Shown: piece after piece, positions 37,761 to 41,995 of the stretch
Numbering within the stretch: position 1 is the first letter of the stretch
Layout: each line of letters opens with the position of its first letter
NCBI GenBank assembly: GCA_019635015.1
Contig: JAHCAG010000023.1
Location: 1 to 41,995, forward strand
Direction of reading: 5' to 3'
Source of the DNA: Burkholderiales bacterium
GTDB lineage: Bacteria > Pseudomonadota > Gammaproteobacteria > Burkholderiales > SG8-41
Length of the DNA stretch: 41,995 nucleotides
Notes under the pieces: generated by a model
What the model was told of the DNA's origin: nothing
Seen by the model: only the letters and a program-made list of their open reading frames with translations
Databases searched by the model: none
Made by a program: the position numbers and the translations under genes

Positions 37761-39614
37761 ATGAACGTTTTTTACGAAGAAAACGGCGAGTTCAAGGTCG
37801 GTTCCGTGCTGGCCGACAATGACACGTCATTGCAGGTCGAGGCGCCGCACGGCAAACGCTCGAAGGTGAAGGCTTCCTCCGTGCTGCTGCGTTTCACGTC
37901 GCCGGCGCACACCGCGTTCATGGCGGCCGCGCAGCAGGAGGCCGATGCCATCGACATTGATTTTCTGTGGCAGTGCTGCGGGGCGGATGAGTTCGGCTAC
38001 GAAGGCCTGGCCGCGGAATATTTCGGGCACGCGCCGTCGGCGGTGGAATCGGCCGCGGTGCTGATGCGCCTGCACTGCGCGCCGATGTACTTCTACAAGA
38101 AGGGCCGCGGCCGTTACAAGGCGGCGCCGGAAGACGCGCTGAAGGCTGCGCTGGCGAGCGTCGAGCGCAAGAGGCTGCAGGCCGAGGCGAAGGCGGCTTA
38201 CGTCGCCGAGCTCGCGGAAAACCGCCTGCCCGGGGCCTTGCGCCCGCTGCTCGACCAGCTGCTCTACAAGCCGGACAAGAACGGCATCGAATGGAAAGCG
38301 CTGGACGAGGCCGCCACTGCGGCGAAACTGACGCCGGTGCGCCTGCTCGAGCGCTGCGGGGCCCTGCCCGACATCCATGCGTACCACCTGAACCGTTTCC
38401 TGCACGAACATTTCCCGAAAGGCGCCGGATTTCCGGAGCTGCCGCCGGTGCCTGTGCCGGAGGGGCTGCCGTTGGCAGAAGTGGAGGCCTACAGCATCGA
38501 CGATGCAGCGACGACCGAGATCGACGATGCGTTTTCGCTGCAGGCGCTGCCCGGCGGGGTGCACCGGCTCGGCATCCACATCGCCGCGCCGGCGCTGGGC
38601 ATCGTGCCGGAGTCGCCGCTGGAAGCGGTGGCACGTGAACGGCTGTCGACGGTTTATTTTCCCGGCGGCAAGATCACCATGCTGCCCGATGCCGCGGTCG
38701 AAGCCTACACGCTGGCGGCGGGGCGCGACTGCCCGGCGCTGTCGATCTATTTCGATGTCGCAGTGGATTTTTCGATCCTGTCGCATGAAACACGGCTCGA
38801 ACGTGTGCGCATCGCCGCCAACCTGCGCCATGACGCGCTGGAACCGGTGTTCAACGCGGCGACGCTGGCGGCCGGTGGCGCGATCGACCATCCGCAGGGC
38901 GCTGCGCTGGCCTGGCTGTGGCAGTTCTCGGGCAGCCGGCTGCACACGCGCAAGGGCGATGCGCCGCCGCAGGAAGACCGTCCCGAATACACCTTCCGGG
39001 TTGATGACGCCGGGCGGGTGAGCATCGGCCGCCGCGCCCGCGGCACCCCGATCGACCAGTCGGTGGCCGAATTGATGATCCTCGCCAACAGCACCTGGGC
39101 CGGCGAGCTGCATGCCGCCGGCCAGCCGGCGCTGTACCGGGTACAAAGCGGCGGCAAGGTGCGCACCAGCACTGCAGCCGGACCGCATGACGGGCTCGGC
39201 GTCGCGCAGTACATGTGGGCGACTTCGCCGTTGCGGCGTTATGCCGACCTGGTCAACCAGCGCCAGTTGATTGCGCGCGCGCGCGGCGAGCCTCCGGTCT
39301 ACGGCGGCAAGGACACCACGCTGCTGGCGGCGATGCGCGATTTCGAGGCAGCCTACGAGATCTACGGCGAGTACCAGCGCACGATGGAGCGTTACTGGAG
39401 CCTGCGCTGGCTGCAGCAGGAAAACATGACCGTGGTCAGTGGCACGGTGCTGCGCGAGAACCTGGTGCGGCTGGAGGCGGTGCCGATCGTCCAGCGCATT
39501 CCGTCACTGGCGAACGTGGCGCCCGGGGCACGTGTCGAACTGGCGGTGGGCGACATTGACCTGCTCGATCTGGGCATCATGCTTGAATTCAAGGCGGTCC
39601 TTGAGGTGGCCTGA
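37761..39614 (+). CDS. RNase II/RNB-family exoribonuclease
   Basis: Predicted 3'-5' exoribonuclease of 617 residues. An N-terminal OB-like region precedes the RNB catalytic domain, which starts near residue 240. The catalytic acidic cluster reads SIDDAATTEIDDAFSL: Asp247, Glu253, Asp255 and Asp256 align with Asp201, 207, 209 and 210 of E. coli RNase II, so one Asp is replaced by Glu. The block YMWATSPLRRYADLVNQRQL is typical of the family. A C-terminal S1-like part (VVSGTVLRENLVRLE) is present but divergent. The ATG at 37761 follows a GAGGGGG ribosome site from the repeat; a longer frame upstream runs through that repeat and is not credible. A TonB gene follows after 114 bases. Confidence 0.88.
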   Translation: MNVFYEENGEFKVGSVLADNDTSLQVEAPHGKRSKVKASSVLLRFTSPAHTAFMAAAQQEADAIDIDFLWQCCGADEFGYEGLAAEYFGHAPSAVESAAVLMRLHCAPMYFYKKGRGRYKAAPEDALKAALASVERKRLQAEAKAAYVAELAENRLPGALRPLLDQLLYKPDKNGIEWKALDEAATAAKLTPVRLLERCGALPDIHAYHLNRFLHEHFPKGAGFPELPPVPVPEGLPLAEVEAYSIDDAATTEIDDAFSLQALPGGVHRLGIHIAAPALGIVPESPLEAVARERLSTVYFPGGKITMLPDAAVEAYTLAAGRDCPALSIYFDVAVDFSILSHETRLERVRIAANLRHDALEPVFNAATLAAGGAIDHPQGAALAWLWQFSGSRLHTRKGDAPPQEDRPEYTFRVDDAGRVSIGRRARGTPIDQSVAELMILANSTWAGELHAAGQPALYRVQSGGKVRTSTAAGPHDGLGVAQYMWATSPLRRYADLVNQRQLIARARGEPPVYGGKDTTLLAAMRDFEAAYEIYGEYQRTMERYWSLRWLQQENMTVVSGTVLRENLVRLEAVPIVQRIPSLANVAPGARVELAVGDIDLLDLGIMLEFKAVLEVA

Positions 39615-39694
39615 TGTGAGCAGGCACCAACCCCGGAAAAATCCTTGATTCGACTTTAAACAAAACACTTAATTACATGATATTTAAGTTTTTA

Positions 39695-39722
39695 TTGCTA
39701 TTTGCGAAGCCTTGACTAGAAT
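39695..39722 (+). promoter_or_regulatory. promoter of the tonB-like gene
   Basis: TTGCTA (39695-39700) and TAGAAT (39717-39722) are separated by 16 bases in an AT-rich stretch that stands out from its GC-rich surroundings. The -10 box ends six bases before the first ATG, predicting a leaderless message. Confidence 0.6.
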
Positions 39723-39728
39723 ACCCGG

Positions 39729-40739
39729 ATGATGCGCAAACCTGCCGCACAAGTCGTCCAGCTGCCCCGCCGCGCGAAACATCCGCGCCGCGGTTCCTGG
39801 GCCGGCGCGGTGGACCGGCTCGATGCGCGCGTTGCCGAACTGGAACGGCGCATAGCCGATTTCGACCGCCGCTACGCGCAGATGACCGTGCGCACCCGCT
39901 TCGGGGCGGCCGGCGTGGTTTCGCTGCTGTTCCACGCCTTCGTCATTTTCGGGCTGACGTTCACGGTACCCGATCTGCGCGAACTGCAGAACTCGGCGCC
40001 GCCGCTGGAAGTCGTGCTGGTCAACACGAAGTCGCAGGCGAAGCCGTCGAAATCCGATGCGCTGGCCCAGCACAATCTCGACGGCGGCGGCAATACCGAC
40101 GCGAAGCAGCGCGCGCAAAGTCCGCTGCCGGCGATCACCAGGGACAACCAGACCACCGAACTGCAGCTCGCGCAGAAGCGGGTGGCTGAACTGGAGCGTG
40201 AAGCCCGCGAGCTGCTGACCAAAAAGGGCGCGAAGAGCGAAGTGGCCAGCGCCCCGGACAAACCTTCGCCGGCGAGCGAAACGGCGCCGACGGTGAATGC
40301 CACGGATCTGGTGCAGCGCAGCCTTGCCATCGCGCGGCTGGAAGCCCAGATCAGCAAGGACTGGAACGCCTACCAGGAGCGCCCGCGCCGCACATTCGTC
40401 GGCGCGCGCACCCAGGAATACCGCTTCGCCCGTTACGTCGAGGACTGGCGGCAGAAGATCGAGCGCATCGGCGAACTGAATTACCCGCAGGCGGCGCGTG
40501 AGCAGCGCGTTTACGGCAGCCTGATAGCGACGGTGTCGATCAGGGCCAACGGCAGCCTGGAGCGGATACAGATCGAGAGATCTTCGGGCAGCAAGATCCT
40601 CGACGACGCGACAGTGAACATCGTCAAGCTGGCGGCGCCGTACTCGGCCTTCCCGGAGAACATTGCCCGCGACACCGACATCCTGCACATCACCCGCACC
40701 TGGACTTTCACGCGGGCCGACCAGTTCGTCAGCCAGTGA
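39729..40739 (+). CDS. TonB-like energy transducer
   Basis: Inner-membrane protein of 336 residues with a TonB-type C terminus (about 240-336), including GELNYPQAAREQRVYGSLIATVSI and the variable carboxyl end. It would link the proton gradient to outer-membrane receptors or another envelope task. It has an unusually long cytoplasmic N-terminal part (about 56 residues, basic, with a coiled coil DRLDARVAELERRIADFDRR) before the transmembrane helix at ~57-80. The periplasmic spacer is Gln/Glu/Ala-rich rather than Pro-rich. No exbB/exbD is nearby. The start may be ATG 39729 or 39732. aroE follows after seven bases. Confidence 0.82.
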   Translation: MMRKPAAQVVQLPRRAKHPRRGSWAGAVDRLDARVAELERRIADFDRRYAQMTVRTRFGAAGVVSLLFHAFVIFGLTFTVPDLRELQNSAPPLEVVLVNTKSQAKPSKSDALAQHNLDGGGNTDAKQRAQSPLPAITRDNQTTELQLAQKRVAELEREARELLTKKGAKSEVASAPDKPSPASETAPTVNATDLVQRSLAIARLEAQISKDWNAYQERPRRTFVGARTQEYRFARYVEDWRQKIERIGELNYPQAAREQRVYGSLIATVSIRANGSLERIQIERSSGSKILDDATVNIVKLAAPYSAFPENIARDTDILHITRTWTFTRADQFVSQ

Positions 40740-40746
40740 GCGCGCG

Positions 40747-41574
40747 GTGAGTGATCGATATGCGGTGATCGGCAATCCGGTCAGCCACAGCCAGTCGCCG
40801 CTGATCCACGCGGCGTTTGCGCGGCAGACGGGGCAGGACATCCGTTACGACCGCCTGCTCGCGCCGCTCGACGGTTTCGAGGACACGGTGCGCCGGTTTT
40901 TTCACGAGGGCGGCCACGGCCTCAACGTGACCGTGCCGTTCAAGCGCGAAGCCTGGGATCTGGTCGACCGCTGCGAGGGCGGCGCACTGGTGGCGGAGGC
41001 CGTGAACACCATCAAGCGCGAGGGCGGCGAACTGGTCGGTTACAACACTGACGGCACCGGACTGGTCACCGATCTCCAGCGCAACCTCGGCATCACCGTG
41101 TCCGGGCGCCGGGTGCTGCTGATGGGGGCGGGCGGTGCGTCCCACGGTGTGCTGCAGCCCTTGCTCGAATGCCGTCCCGCGCTGCTGGTCGTCGCCAATC
41201 GCACACCGGAGCGGGCCGGGTCGCTGGTGCGCCACTTTCACAAATTTGCCGCGCTGGCGGTGCAGGGACTGGTTGCAAAACCCTATGACGCACTCGCGGG
41301 ATCACAGTTCGACCTGGTGATCAATGCCACCTCGGCCGGCCTGGACGGCGCGATGCCGCCTTTGCCGGACGACCTGTTCGCGCCGGGCGCCTTGGCCTAC
41401 GACATGATGTACGGCCGGGAAACCGCCTTCCTCCAGTTTGCCCGCGTGCGCGGCGCGGCCTGTGCCGACGGCCTCGGCATGCTGGTCGAACAGGCGGCCG
41501 AATCCTTCCGCATCTGGCGCGGCGTCAGGCCGCAGACCGCGCCGGTGATCGCGCAACTGCGCGGCGGCGCCTGA
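40747..41574 (+). CDS. aroE: shikimate dehydrogenase (NADP+)
   Basis: Fourth step of the shikimate pathway to aromatic amino acids: 3-dehydroshikimate + NADPH to shikimate. The 275 residues match AroE. Visible residues are the shikimate-binding serines in VSHSQSP, the catalytic Lys66 in VTVPFKREAW and Asp102 in YNTDGTG, the NADP motif GAGGASHGV and the NRTPERA segment. The start is GTG at 40747, seven bases after the tonB-like stop; an in-frame stretch upstream lies inside that gene. mtgA follows after nine bases, so the three form one transcription unit. Confidence 0.97.
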   Translation: MSDRYAVIGNPVSHSQSPLIHAAFARQTGQDIRYDRLLAPLDGFEDTVRRFFHEGGHGLNVTVPFKREAWDLVDRCEGGALVAEAVNTIKREGGELVGYNTDGTGLVTDLQRNLGITVSGRRVLLMGAGGASHGVLQPLLECRPALLVVANRTPERAGSLVRHFHKFAALAVQGLVAKPYDALAGSQFDLVINATSAGLDGAMPPLPDDLFAPGALAYDMMYGRETAFLQFARVRGAACADGLGMLVEQAAESFRIWRGVRPQTAPVIAQLRGGA

Positions 41575-41583
41575 TTTCCGCCC

Positions 41584-41995
41584 ATGCGATTCCTGCTGCG
41601 CTGGACCTGGCGCACCATTCTGCTGGTGCTGATCGCGCTGACTGCGCTGCAGTTCTGGTTCCTGGTCCACATCTGGTACTGGAACAGCCATAACCCCGAG
41701 TCGACGGCATTCATGCGCGCCCGGCTTGAAATCCTGCAGGAGGACGATCCGCGGGCGAAGCTGCGCCAGCAGTGGGTGCCGTACCAGCGGATTTCCGCGC
41801 ATCTCAAGCGTGCGGTGGTGGCGGCAGAAGACGCGAAATTCGCCACCCATAACGGTTTCGACTGGGAGGGTATCCAGAAGGCCTACGAAAAAAACCTGCG
41901 CGAGGGCGAAATTGTCGCCGGCGGCTCGACCATTACCCAGCAACTGGCGAAGAACCTGTTTTTCTCCGGAGAGCGGGCCTGGTGGCGCAAGGCGC
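41584..41995 (+). CDS. mtgA: monofunctional peptidoglycan glycosyltransferase, partial
   Basis: The first 137 codons of a glycosyltransferase-51 enzyme that polymerises lipid II; the window ends inside the gene. An N-terminal transmembrane helix (TILLVLIALTALQFWFLV) anchors it in the inner membrane. The catalytic Glu lies in VVAAEDAKFATHNGFDW, and GGSTITQQLAKNLFFSGE is the second family motif. The N-terminal length and lack of a linker suit the monofunctional MtgA rather than a bifunctional penicillin-binding protein, but the missing end leaves this open. aroE-mtgA adjacency is common in Betaproteobacteria. Confidence 0.92.
   Translation, partial: MRFLLRWTWRTILLVLIALTALQFWFLVHIWYWNSHNPESTAFMRARLEILQEDDPRAKLRQQWVPYQRISAHLKRAVVAAEDAKFATHNGFDWEGIQKAYEKNLREGEIVAGGSTITQQLAKNLFFSGERAWWRKA

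Overview
The window is a dense, GC-rich stretch of a bacterial chromosome, and gene content and order point to a betaproteobacterium. The markers are gatCAB, the order metX-metW next to ampG-xthA-pyrE, the Thiobacillus-type GshA ahead of GshB, a partial PTS (EIIA-Man, HPr, EI), a porin-glnK-amtB unit and UbiK. The species cannot be named from this sequence. No rRNA, tRNA, CRISPR array, insertion sequence or prophage was seen, and no gene-free stretch exceeds 300 bases.

Layout, left to right. (1) 85-3308: gatC-gatA-gatB, the tRNA-dependent amidotransferase. (2) 3315-4629, minus: pyrE and an overlapping DUF4124 secreted protein. (3) 4713-6742: xthA and an AmpG-type permease. (4) 6727-8611, minus: metX-metW behind a promoter, a SAM-II riboswitch and an intrinsic terminator that touches the metX start codon. 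(5) 8622-13462, minus: gshA-gshB, then EIIA-Man, HPr and EI. (6) 13556-16309, minus: a TorF-like porin, glnK and amtB, with a sigma-54 promoter, two NtrC-type palindromes and a UUCG terminator. (7) 16414-19464: ubiK, comM and a Bcr/CflA transporter. (8) 19694-25521: a 1485-residue hybrid histidine kinase with six PAS domains, then an atypical HD-GYP protein. (9) 25551-31367: a divergent rhodanese, then metH, a CPBP membrane protease-like gene and a PhyH-type dioxygenase with overlapping ends. (10) 31389-33253, minus: a degenerate CobW-like protein and NDH-2. (11) 33332-36343: DUF486 protein, mpl and an amidase. (12) 36366-37019: a HigBA-type toxin-antitoxin locus whose toxin carries an in-frame TGA. 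(13) 37082 to the end: a YqiA-like esterase, an RNase II-family protein, TonB, aroE and the start of mtgA.

Several genes serve the same process from different places. MetX/MetW make the activated homoserine and MetH methylates homocysteine; only metXW has the riboswitch. AmpG, Mpl and MtgA all act on peptidoglycan turnover. The glnK-amtB unit carries a full nitrogen-limitation control region. The PTS here has no sugar permease and HPr keeps both His15 and Ser46, which suggests a regulatory phosphorelay.

Most of the window is ordinary core chromosome and I see no clearly new multi-gene system. The points most worth a second look are the metX riboswitch and a possible switching mechanism for it, three promoters whose -10 box lies exactly six bases before an ATG (predicted leaderless mRNAs), the PAS array with recently homogenised DNA, the CobW-like protein without a working P-loop, the atypical HD-GYP protein, and the interrupted toxin gene.
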